From assembly GCA_036939975.1 (NCBI GenBank), contig JALLPB010000520.1, positions 1 to 15,093 on the forward strand: a stretch of 15,093 bases of DNA, in the 5' to 3' direction. This document shows, in pieces, positions 7,244 through 15,093 of this stretch. Origin of the DNA: Cyclostephanos tholiformis (lineage: Eukaryota > Bacillariophyta > Thalassiosirophyceae > Thalassiosirales > Thalassiosiraceae). The translations under genes and the position numbers were made by a program. The notes below the pieces were generated by a model that saw nothing but the letters and a program-made list of their open reading frames with translations, searched no databases and was not told where the DNA came from. Positions within the stretch are counted from its first letter, which is position 1. Each line of letters opens with the position of its first letter.

Positions 7244-8822
7244 ATGAAGCTCTCCATTATTGTCTTCGCGACCTCTCTCCTCGCACGAGCCGCCGTCGCT
7301 TCATTGTCTGCCTTGCCCGATGAAGAAGTCAACGAGAAGGTGTCACCCCGTCGTTTCGGTCAAGCTCGCGCCGAATTCCCAAGCTCGTCCATATCATTGC
7401 CCGCCGAAGAAGAATCCAACGAGAAGAAGCAACAGCACCGTCGTCTAGGTATGACTGAGGCGGGCGCAATTTATGAAGACACGGTAACATACATGGTAAA
7501 ATTCGAGGACACGGCCGCGGCTTCCGGGGATAGGTGCAAGGCACTCGCCGTGGCGAATGGCGGAACCGTCGGATACGTGTACAAGGAGGTCGCCAACGGC
7601 TGCTCTCTGACCATGGCACGGCCAGAAGTGGGAACGCAGTCAGGAGGAATAATCCTAAGCGACTTTCCGAAAGTTGCATACTTCGAGGAGGACAGGAGGG
7701 TATACGCCTTCGAGGGGGACGGGGAGGAAAGTAACATCTTCGACTCCTCATCCCACATTCAAACACGCCAGGTTAACTCGGGGGGATATTGGAATCAAGA
7801 TCGTATAGATCAGTGCCCGCTGCCCCTTAACAACCAGGTCACGAGGAAAAGCGCTAATGGAGTGGCCGTTTTCATCCTCGACACGGGCATACAAACCAAT
7901 CACGAAGATTTTGCAGGCTTGATTGGACCGTCCAATTGTCACTTCGCCTCAATCGAAGCACCAGCTAGGAAAGATAGCAACGGGCATGGGTGAGAGGTAC
8001 TTTGTACGTGGATTCTTTTGTCTCAAAGCGAAATCTCACCATGATAGTCCAAAACTCTCTGCAATTTTTTTTTTTCTCAACAATCCACAGCACCCATGTC
8101 GCCGCCACGGTATGCGGTCGTAAAAGTGGCGTTGCCACCGACTGTAGGTTGTGCGCCGTCAAAGTGTTAAATGCCAATGGTCAGGGGTTCATTTCGAACA
8201 TAATTGCTGGTATTGATCATGTCGTGAGCTGGTGCAAAAATAATTTGGGAACTCCTTGTGTCATCAACATGAGCCTGGGTATGAGGGGTACGTCTCAAAT
8301 GCTCACCGATGCCGTAACGAAGGCGGTGTCTAATGGTGTTACCGTGGTCGTGGCTGCTGGAAATTCCAAAGAAAATGCCTGTTATACTTCGCCGGCTAGA
8401 ATTCCAGTGGCCATCACCGTTGGCTCCACAAATAAGCTCGACGCACGATCCCCCTTCAGTAACTATGGGTCGTGTGTCGATGTTTATGCTCCAGGCTCCG
8501 ACATCAAATCAGCTAGAAGATGTTCCGGTTCCACTACCACATGCAGGTCTTATATGATGATGAGCGGAACAAGCATGGCAAGTCCCTGTAAGTTTCAATG
8601 GCTGAATATACGTTAACATCGCGCAAATTCGCTCCTTTTCTAATCTAGCTTGTTCACCTATTCTCTTCTACCAAAGATGTTGCAGGATTAGCCGCGACTA
8701 TTCGTTCGAGGAATAAATCTCTAAAACCCGCCGATGTTAGAAACGAGATTGTGAATAAGGCTTACTTGACCGAGTCTAATCCACAACTCAGAATTGCCAC
8801 TTATAATGACTGCCGCGGGTAA
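7244..8822 (+). CDS. secreted proteinase K-like subtilase (S8 family), three exons
   Basis: An extracellular or vacuolar serine endopeptidase made as a preproprotein of 462 residues. Exons are 7244-7989, 8091-8587 and 8677-8822. The ATG at 7244 was chosen because it directly starts a signal peptide (MKLSIIVFATSLLARAAVA); the longer frame upstream begins only with TTG. A propeptide follows: a charged spacer (20-75), then an inhibitor I9-like segment (about 80-155, VTYMVKFED... to VAYFEEDRRVYAF). The catalytic domain starts near 165. Triad: D213 in FILDTG, H248 in GHGTHVAAT, S410 in SGTSMASP; oxyanion Asn N340 in AAGNS. Cysteines and the motif WNQDRIDQ resemble the proteinase K subfamily. Length and ends match a complete enzyme, with no extra C-terminal domain or membrane anchor. 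A likely role is extracellular protein degradation or processing, inferred from family. The charged spacer holds an internal duplication. Confidence 0.93.
7313..7450 (+). repeat. diverged internal duplication in the protease propeptide
   Basis: Residues 24-39 (LPDEEVNEK...RRFG) and 52-69 (LPAEEESNEK...RRLG) are copies 84 nt apart, also visible in the DNA (TTGCCCG..GAAGAAG..CAACGAGAAG..CGTCGT). Both end in a dibasic RR, so each copy may place one processing site ahead of the I9-like domain. Confidence 0.6.
7990..8090 (+). other. protease intron 1 (101 nt)
   Basis: Donor GTGAGA and acceptor ATCCACAG, with a long T tract upstream of the acceptor. It splits the Gly codon directly after the catalytic His, so the active-site motif HGTHV is complete only after splicing. 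The reading frame continues correctly across the join. Confidence 0.9.
8588..8676 (+). other. protease intron 2 (89 nt)
   Basis: Donor GTAAGT and acceptor ACCAAAG. The join gives SGTSMASP-Y-VAGLAA, the usual continuation after the active-site Ser in proteinase K-like enzymes. Without splicing the frame stops shortly after the donor. Confidence 0.9.
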
Positions 8823-9289
8823 AAATGAAAACCCTCTATCAGATTTCAGTTTTAGCAAGCAATTGCGAGAGGCATTTATCGTTTTTTGATTCTGTGCGTT
8901 GTTTATAATTAACTCAAATAAATGTATATTTGACACCCGAATGATGTTATGATGGCTTCTTAGTTGCTGCGAAGAGGGACCGACAGCGCGAACGCGCCAT
9001 ATGATTTAAGCTATAATGTTCCGCAGGCCATCGCATGCAAGTTGCTCGCAGCCATTATTGGGCAACTTGGCCATTGTTTTCGCTAATGAAAATATAGATG
9101 GTGACAATCTATTAAAAAAAGTCTCCCAATATGCCACCGTGAGGAGATGATTTCAGAATGAATAATTGCATTTTTTGTAGTTCCTGTGTCTCTATCTAAT
9201 TCATGATACTACGTGTGAGGTTTCAACGAATGAGTGAATTGCGTGTAGGGGGCGCGAAAACACCAGGTAGCAATTAATAGTAATAGAGT
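8823..9289. other. intergenic region between convergent protease and GRP94 genes
   Basis: This 467-bp region contains no supported gene. It holds the probable poly(A) signal of the protease at 8917. For the GRP94 gene on the other strand no AATAAA is seen. I also searched the minus strand here for a spliced extra exon ending in a KDEL-like tail and found none. Confidence 0.55.
8917..8922 (+). terminator. probable poly(A) signal of the protease gene
   Basis: AATAAA lies 95 bp after the TAA stop in an AT-rich context. Its distance fits a polyadenylation signal. Confidence 0.5.
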
Positions 9290-12200
9290 TTACATATCAA
9301 GATCTTCCATGTCTAAATCCCCCATATTGAATTCTTTCATGTCAGGCATGTCAAATTCGGGCTCGTCTGGCTCATCATCTTCCTCCGGGGGATCAATCTC
9401 AGCCGCCAGGTCGAGGGATTCAACGCCGAGGTTGCTCTTTAACACGCGCGTCATTCTGGAGGCATACTTTTTAGGATCGCGGATGGGAAAACCGCCGCTC
9501 ATTGTGGCCATGTCCAGTAGAATCCAGGCGGCATCCTTCACGGACTCCGGCACCTCCGCCTCCTCATCCTCGGGAATAGATTCGAGGAGCTTGATCACGA
9601 ATGGATGGCGGGGGTTCAGTTCCATGATGCCTGAGGAGAAGTGGGGTTCTGGCGCGTCTTTATGTGCCCATGCCTGTGCCCTCATGATGCGATCCATGTT
9701 CGCCGAGTTACCCCATTCTGAGGCTGACACGATCGCCGGGGCCCTTCCCAGTCGCTTAGAGATTGAAACGCGGCTGACGTCAGAACCGTACAACTTTTTG
9801 AGATATTTGGTAAGGGGCTTGAATTTTTCAGCGTATACTTTAGCTCTGCGCTTGGCGACATTTTCATCTTCGTCACTAAACTTGACGCCTTCTTTGGTAA
9901 TATCGCGGAATTTGTGACCGCTAAACTCGCGGACATTGCCGAGGTAGTATTCGTCAATTGCATCAGTAAAGTAGATCACTTCCACGTCTCTCTCAATGAA
10001 TGCGTCCATGAATGAGCTCTCTTTCAACGCCTTCATCGACTCGCCGGGGAAGACATAAATTTCTTTTTGCCAGTCCTTCATTCTATCAACGTACTCCTGG
10101 AGGCTGACATAATCGTTCTCTCCATCGGTTTTGCTAGTTTTGAATCGCAAGAGCTTTTGAAGCTTGTCTCTGTTCGCGCTGTCATCGATGCATCCCATCT
10201 TCAAAGAGAGGCCAAACTTCTTGTACCAACTTATGTAAGGGTGGATTTTTTTTGGTTTGTCTTCCGGGATGATTGAATTTCCTTCGGCATCAATTTCAGC
10301 TTCCGTCGGTTCGTCTTCTTCGGGCATCGGAGCAGTTGCCATCTTTCTGATCAGCTCGATCGCCTTTCGAACCAGTTTCTTCTTGATAATCTTGACAATT
10401 TTGCTCTCCTGGAGAGTCTCGCGGTTTACGTTGAGAGGCAAATCATCCGAATCGACGACACCCTTCACGAAGGACAGATATCGTGGCATCAAGTCGAACT
10501 CGTCCGAGATGAGTACTTTTCTCACATACAATCGAAGGCCATTTACCATTTGATCTAACTGACCCTGCTGCAACGCATATGGTAGCTCAGATGGCACGTA
10601 GAGGATACTTTTGAAGTTGATGTTACCCCTAAGGCGATAGGTAACCCGCATAAACGACAATATTTAGCAAAGTCCCATAGTTAGAAAGAGGAAAAATCCA
10701 CGAATCGAGCCCCATGTGCCTAAGGTCATACATCGTACTCACTCGGCAGTAAAGTGAGTCCAATCCTCGGCCTTTTGTCCTCCATCTCCTTTTGATACGA
10801 CTTGCCAGAATTCTTGATATTCCTCATCGGTGATGACATCCTTGTCACGCGCCCAAATGGCAGGATCAGTATTGATTTGTTCGTATTCGTATGTGGTTAC
10901 CTACGTTCACAAAAAAGTGTCATACGATCGATGAGACAAGGGAGTGATGAGCTGACTTCAGTGGAAAGACGATGAGAGGGAACATTTGCAAGCGTCATAT
11001 TTAAATCACCTCCTCCATTTCGGGCTCTTTCTCCTCCACTTTCTCCTCCGTTACCTCGAAATCATCCCCCTCGTCCTTCTTCGGCTCGTCGTCTTCTTTG
11101 AATTCGTCCTCTTCCTTCGGAACTTTCACTGTTTTGATTTGACGGAGACTAACGGGATGCGTGACGAATTCGGAGTAGTGACGGATCAACTCCTTGAGCT
11201 TGTAGGGGGATAGGTACTTCGTCATGTTTGGATTCGTATGTAATCAAACAGTGTGAGATCAGGACCATCGAGGATGAAGTATACAAACAGAGACGCCGGG
11301 GAAATGTCGGCATTCGAAGCTCTCACCTGATCAGCATCCTCTTTCAAGTGCAAGGTGATCTCAGTCCCTCTTCCCAACGTATTGCCCCTCGGATCAGGAC
11401 CGACGTGGAAATTAGACTCGCCATTCACGCTCTCCCAGACGTGCTGGGTGTCATCCTCGTTGCTCTTGCTCGCGACCGTGACCCTGTCCGCCACGAGGAA
11501 CGTGGAGTAGAATCCGACACCGAACATCCCGATCATGTTGACGTTGTTCTTCTCGCTCTCACTTAGGGCCTTGATAAAGTTGGTCGTGCCCGAACGAGCG
11601 ACGGTTCCGAGGTTCTTGACCATTTCATCCATAGTCATGCCGATGCCCGTGTCGCGCACTGTGAGGGTCTTGTTGTCGGGATCGTAATCGACCTTAATCT
11701 CCAATTCCTTCGTCTCGCCGAGCAATTCCGGCTTGGTCACGCTAAGGAAACGAATTTTGTCGAGTGCGTCTGACGCGTTGGAGATTAATTCCCGTAGGAA
11801 TATGTCCTTGTTGGTGTAGAGGGAGTTTATGACGATATCGAGCATCTTCGACACCTCAGCCTCGTACGCGAAGGAGGACGAGCCCTCGGGGGGGGCATAG
11901 GGGGTCGCAGCGCTGAGAATCTCCTGGGCCGCGGCGGTGGCGGCGACCTCCTCGGCCTTCTTCTCGGCATCGGTCATATCGGACGTGGCGGCGAATGCTA
12001 TTTTGTTTTTGTTTTGTTTTGGTTGTCATTATTACGTCATTGAATTAGGAAGTGGGCGATGAGATATTGCGGAGGAGTTGAGATGAGAACAACGCGAGAA
12101 AGTTCAGCCCCATGCGCGCGCGGATGGATGCCATGGACAGTTGTCATGAGCTTGGGCGTTTTCGACATCGACATTCGTTGAAAGCACGAGGCACGAGATC

Positions 12201-12327
12201 GGCCATGCAGGGCCCACGCACACCACGCAACACTCTACTCACCGACGTTGCCAATATGAGAAGGGGGGATAAGGCCGAGAACAGCGACGAGGGCTGCCCC
12301 GAGGGCAAGCTTGTGGAATCGGATCAT
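9290..12327 (-). CDS. GRP94-type HSP90 chaperone with signal peptide, five exons
   Basis: An ATP-driven chaperone of the secretory or plastid pathway. Exons: 12327-12243, 11997-11327, 11216-11010, 10900-10743, 10628-9290; 819 residues. Exon 1 encodes [20 protein letters not shown].., a signal peptide ending at an A-F-A junction. The GHKL ATPase domain (about 71-255) has E98 and N102 in [16 protein letters not shown]144 in DTGIGM, and GVGFYS. A long acidic linker (about 270-320) is typical of GRP94, as is [13 protein letters not shown]. The middle domain carries the catalytic Arg R443 in [11 protein letters not shown]. The client and dimerisation domains are complete ([15 protein letters not shown]). 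Every splice join restores conserved sequence, for example [14 protein letters not shown] and HFTA-E-GNINFKS. Odd point: it ends in a Met/Asp-rich tail ([11 protein letters not shown]) without KDEL or a similar retrieval signal. ER endoplasmin is the default call; a plastid or periplastid HSP90 is the alternative. A start at internal ATG 11977 would remove the signal peptide and is less likely. Confidence 0.9.
10629..10742 (-). other. GRP94 intron 4 (114 nt)
   Basis: Donor GTGAGT and acceptor CGCCTTAG. It splits the Glu codon of HFTAEGNINF, a conserved segment at the start of the middle domain. The frame is preserved across the join. Confidence 0.88.
10901..11009 (-). other. GRP94 intron 3 (109 nt)
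   Basis: Donor GTGATT, a weaker match than the other donors, and acceptor AACGTAG preceded by a T tract. Phase 0. It lies at the end of the acidic linker, joining ..PEMEE to [10 protein letters not shown], which resembles the segment following the linker in GRP94 proteins. Confidence 0.8.
11217..11326 (-). other. GRP94 intron 2 (110 nt)
   Basis: Donor GTGAGA and acceptor ATGACGAAG. Phase 0. The join [15 protein letters not shown] matches the order seen in GRP94 proteins (acidic, then Y-L, then KLKEL). The ATG seven bases before the splice point is intronic, not a start. Confidence 0.85.
11998..12242 (-). other. GRP94 intron 1 (245 nt)
   Basis: Donor GTGAGT and acceptor AAAATAG. The intron is more than twice as long as the others. 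The sequence just before the acceptor is A-rich (repeated CAAAA) rather than pyrimidine-rich, but no other AG occurs between the upstream pyrimidine patch (CACTTCCTAATTC) and this one. Splicing joins the signal peptide exon to the mature protein in frame. Confidence 0.7.
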
Positions 12328-12520
12328 GCTTAAAAGGAAGATTAGTGGACCAGAGTTATGGTATTAAAACTTGGGAAAGTGAACCACAAGAATGGAAAAA
12401 GATTTGACAAGAGACATTTTGATCGAGAGAAGTGGAAAATTCCACGTTGAATTGTTACAAGTTCCTACGTGGTATTGGATACGAATCAAGAGATGTACTA
12501 CGTGGAATCCCTTTTGCTCC
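12328..12520 (-). promoter_or_regulatory. probable stress-responsive promoter of the GRP94 gene
   Basis: Upstream of the GRP94 start, 12432-12445 reads GTGGAAAATTCCAC. This is a 6-bp inverted repeat containing a head-to-head GAA-NN-TTC pair, the core arrangement of a heat-shock element. Three CCACGT/ACGTGG cores lie at 12442-12447, 12467-12472 and 12500-12505, and CGTGG-T-ATTGG at 12468-12478 places a CCAAT box one base from CCACG. CCACG plus CCAAT is the composition of ER-stress elements in animals and ACGT cores mark those of plants; relevance here is inferred. No firm TATA box is seen. Confidence 0.45.
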
Positions 12521-12606
12521 CTCGCCCGGAGTTCTTTGGAGATAATTGGGAGTGGTGGTGGGTTCAGGCAAAAAGTAACCGTTATGTGGATACTAATGGA
12601 TACATT

Positions 12607-12634
12607 TGGTACGGTCAAAGGCCAGACCGTACCA
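12607..12634. repeat. inverted repeat with perfect 10-bp arms
   Basis: TGGTACGGTC (12607-12616) and GACCGTACCA (12625-12634) are exact reverse complements around an 8-base loop, AAAGGCCA. It could be a protein-binding palindrome or a structured RNA element. Nothing else marks it as a terminator or mobile-element end. Confidence 0.55.
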
Positions 12635-13245
12635 CTCACGAACCTGTCGCCCAGGCCCCCCAAACACATCCATACCCCTAACAAGCCATCAAAAACAAAA
12701 CATGATTCCAACGTCATTTCCAAAAACTCCACCAAAGTCTATTCCAAATCTGTTGCAAATACTCTGTTCTGATCTATGTAAAGATTGTACACCATCAGCC
12801 AGCTAATCTGCATGTTCCGGTGTTTAATTTTTGATGCATACATGAAGTAAGGGACTACTAGTATACTCTCGTATAGCAGAATCATCACTACCACATCCCA
12901 CAAACCTTTTTTTGAACTAATTTCTCCCATTCCCCCACCTGCTCTGGTGCAATCTCCACCCCTAAAATTAACAATAACATCTTTGATAATTATAATGCTT
13001 CTTCTCAACTTTGTTGATCTCCAACACCATCACAAGCTTGAATGGAACTGTTTTTGTTCTCTTGTTGCCACAGAAGAACCAACCTGTGATTAGGGTGGAC
13101 AACATCATCAGCACAAGTAAAACAATTCCTTACACACACAAGAAATAGACCCTCCCAAAAAAACTGAAACCTCTTCCCATAACATGGCTCCAAAATGGTG
13201 AGAGTAGACATTGACATTGATGGCAGAGCAGACACACTGTCAGAA

Positions 13246-13262
13246 CCCCCCCCCCCACCCCC
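13246..13262. repeat. C homopolymer tract
   Basis: Eleven C, one A and five C in a row. Such tracts are unstable and prone to sequencing error. They also create a false Gly run in antisense translations. Confidence 0.7.
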
Positions 13263-13447
13263 TGGTTCACACCTACTACCAACCCAATACCTCTGCACCA
13301 TCAAAAAACTTGAATTCCTGATGGCCAGCCTGGAATGCAGTAGACAACTTGCAACCCACAGCTTAAACCTTCTGCACAAGTTCAGCATGGAGCTCGCTCA
13401 TTTTTGCATGATTTCCTCCTGTTCAAAGTACGATTGTGATCCCATCT

Positions 13448-13666
13448 CTATCTGCCATCAAGAAAATCGTTCTTGACACCATTAATGATGTCTCTCCATG
13501 ACTGCTCAAGCACAGCCTTGTTGAGCCCTTGAATTTGGGCTAGAATAGAAACATGAGGAGGCAGGCAGGTGACCCATCTTTTTCCAAGGAAATCTAATGG
13601 CTAATGGGTGCTGCCTCTTTTGCATAATATGGGATGTTGGTGAAAAACAAAGATGCCTGCAATATA
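13448..13666 (-). pseudogene. possible decayed coding segment, unrecognised
   Basis: Read on the minus strand from 13666, one frame gives about 72 codons with a single internal TAG (13603-13601) before a TAG at 13450-13448. The later part, 48 residues from DFLGKRWVTCLPP through LNKAVLEQSWRDI to DFLDGR, has ordinary protein-like composition. A further protein-like piece follows in another frame at about 13401-13279 (KMSELHAELVQKV, then a stop, then KFFDGAEVLGW). No family was recognised. Chance is a real alternative in DNA of this composition. Confidence 0.25.
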
Positions 13667-13947
13667 CTAAACCTCAACAGACTGCTCACCAACTAATCAT
13701 AATGATAACAAAGTGAGGCAAAACATAAATACAGCAAGTAATACATTTCACCTGTGATAGTAGCAATATCACAACAGTTCAAGCAACTTCTCCTGGACAT
13801 TTCTATCTTCACCATCTTAAAAATAACAGGTGCTGCTAAGACATGGCATCCGATCACCACCAGGGACATGCCAGCGCAGAGGGTGGGTGCAAGCAGGGGT
13901 GCTACCTTTGCTGTTGAGATGGTGTTTCATGAGCATTCTCCACCCCC

Positions 13948-15093
13948 ATGGACGGTGATAAGACGACCTCGAGGACAAATGACTGCGTGGTAGGCATCCG
14001 CTTCAAGCTGCAGCCATGCGACGTCCAAGAAAGCCTTGTTGGCCTGCTTGCCCACTGCCTCTTGGTACTTCAGGAGCAGGACAAGTTGGCCTGCATGCTC
14101 AACAGGCATAAGACTTTGGAAGCGAGACGGGTGAGCGATCTCCCTCGAGACTTTACCGACTTTTACGATGAGTGGGGACTTTGGGAGGAAGACAGGATAA
14201 GGGGCAGCGTACCTTCCAAGCCTCCTTCTACTTCAGATGCTCTGGTCTCTTTGCAAAGACGTTACTAAAAATGGCAAAGCAGTCCCAACACAAGGGCATG
14301 GTATCAATCAAAAGGAAGCCTTGCCAGCACCTTGATACCACCCAAGAGATCCTCTTCTTCACAATCTTCCCTTCTGTGATGCGGTGGGCCTTCGGGACTA
14401 TCTCAAGACCGCCCTCATGGCCAAGAAAAGTCACCTGATTCATTGGTACCCTAACAAGTTCCCTCGGAAGGACTGGGGTTGGGCCTTCCAAGACTTCGAA
14501 ATGGTGCGTGATTTCGTCACGAATACACCCTGGCGGAGCAGGGAGGAGAAGGTCACCATCCAGGCCTTTCACAAGATGGCATGGCACCTGGAATGCCCAT
14601 GAGAGGAGGTCTCGTTCATTTACCACATCCTTAAAGTGATGAAGAAGAACTGGTTGATTTATAAGTTACTTGGTCAGAACGTCAAGATAATGAAGAATGT
14701 CGGTCACGACGCTCTTCCTGGCCTCAGGATGGAGCTTGCTTCCTATGTGCACTGGCACACCGCTTATCAGATGTCCATCAACAGCATCACTCTGCGCGGC
14801 TTGGTCAATCCCAACAAACGGGTTGAGCTGTTCAGGCTGGAGGATGGCGACAGAGATTCTCAGGAGAGCGTGGTTACTTCGGTCCGCAAGATTATGTCAA
14901 AGCACAGAGTGGACCGTCTCTGCCTATGACAGGGATTTTTCCAGAACGATGATGGCAGCTGGAAGGGGTTCTACTCAAATGGCAAGGGATGTGAGCAGCA
15001 TAAGGGTACCGCTACTCGATGGTTGGGACGGTTTCATCTACTGAAGCGGGGAGTCACTAATGATAGTGCTCTCAATCTTATCAGGAGAAGCTT
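13948..15093 (+). pseudogene. decayed gene, probably a repeat or mobile-element ORF, cut by the window end
   Basis: Coding-like sequence runs through three frames in turn: from ATG 13948 (LEARRVSDLPRDFTDFYDEWGLWEED); then from about 14195 (TFQASFYF...KTLLKMAKQSQHKG, KRKPCQHLDTTQEI); then from about 14366 to the window end (FCDAVGLRDYLKTALM, DFEMVRDFVTNTPWRSREEK, FFQNDDGSWKGFYSNGKG). The last frame is interrupted by TGA at 14600-14602 and again at 14927-14929. Protein-like composition continues on both sides of each stop, so these look like recent nonsense changes and indels rather than gene ends. The 3' end lies outside the window. No transposase, reverse transcriptase or integrase signature was recognised, so the family is unknown. 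A repeated, degenerating element is inferred from the decay pattern. The exact frame-change points are uncertain, and short introns could explain one of them. Confidence 0.6.

Larger units (their letters stand above)
12521..13947. other. gene-poor stretch with relics
   Basis: About 1.4 kb without a supported intact gene. All open frames are short, overlap each other on both strands and show no recognisable motif. Local features are a 10-bp hairpin (12607-12634), a C-tract (13246-13262), and a possible decayed reading frame on the minus strand (13448-13666). By eye the base composition is more AT-rich between about 12700 and 13750 than in the neighbouring genes. This may be old mobile DNA. Confidence 0.5.

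Noticed and set aside
9309..9917. 202-residue plus-strand open frame inside the GRP94 last exon
   Set aside because: It is antisense to a strongly conserved chaperone region and has no recognisable domain.
11219..11225. ATG at 11225 as the start of a separate small acidic protein
   Set aside because: It lies in the last bases of GRP94 intron 2. The following sequence is the conserved continuation of the chaperone and its acidic linker.
12364..13008. Minus-strand hydrophobic open frames upstream of GRP94 as a membrane protein gene
   Set aside because: They are broken by stops, are T-rich by composition, lack a conserved motif and overlap the likely GRP94 promoter.
14228..14626. 132-residue minus-strand open frame over the right-end relic
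   Set aside because: The plus strand shows protein-like sequence continuing on both sides (for example FFQNDDGSWKGFYSNGKG further on), and the minus frame has no recognisable motif. Not fully excluded.
14600..14929. In-frame TGA codons as selenocysteine or reassigned Trp
   Set aside because: There is no selenoprotein family match, no visible SECIS-type structure, frame changes occur nearby, and TGA is a genuine stop in the polyQ gene.
15088..15093. AAGCTT (HindIII site) exactly at the window end, as a cloning boundary
   Set aside because: A 6-bp site can occur by chance and no vector sequence is visible. The protein-like frame simply runs off the end.

Overview
The window is nuclear DNA of a eukaryote with compact genes, short introns (89-114 nt, plus one of 245 nt) and classical GT-AG splice sites. 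A diatom or another stramenopile is the best guess, by inference. The supporting points are the intron sizes, the dense convergent and divergent gene packing, and an Ala-Phe-Ala junction after a signal peptide in the HSP90 gene. No bacterial operon, CRISPR array, tRNA or rRNA is visible.

Layout. (1) 306-5603 (+): a single-exon gene for a 1765-residue protein with a very large Gln/His-rich N-terminal half, an unrecognised but ordered-looking C-terminal half, and an acidic tail carrying a 120-bp tandem duplication. (2) 5872-6786 (-): a TPMT-family SAM-dependent methyltransferase. Its first 11 codons lie in a tiny separate exon that a simple ORF scan misses. (3) 7244-8822 (+): a secreted proteinase K-like subtilase in three exons, with signal peptide, inhibitor-type propeptide and complete Asp/His/Ser triad. 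(4) 9290-12327 (-): a GRP94-type HSP90 in five exons (819 residues). Its first exon encodes a signal peptide, and the protein has no KDEL-like tail. (5) 12328-12520: the probable GRP94 promoter, with a heat-shock-type GAA/TTC palindrome and three CCACGT cores. (6) 12521-13947: no supported gene, only possible coding relics, a hairpin and a C-tract. (7) 13948 to the window end (+): a decayed coding region with two frame changes and two in-frame TGA stops, probably a relic of a repeated or mobile gene.

Genes 1/2 and 3/4 are convergent pairs, and genes 2/3 are divergent around a 457-bp shared upstream region. The genes do not form one pathway. The protease and GRP94 both enter the secretory system, but nothing in the sequence links them functionally. 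I do not see a clearly new multi-gene system. The points most worth a second look are the targeting of the GRP94-like protein, the unidentified polyQ protein, the hidden first exon of the methyltransferase, and the TGA-interrupted relic at the right end.
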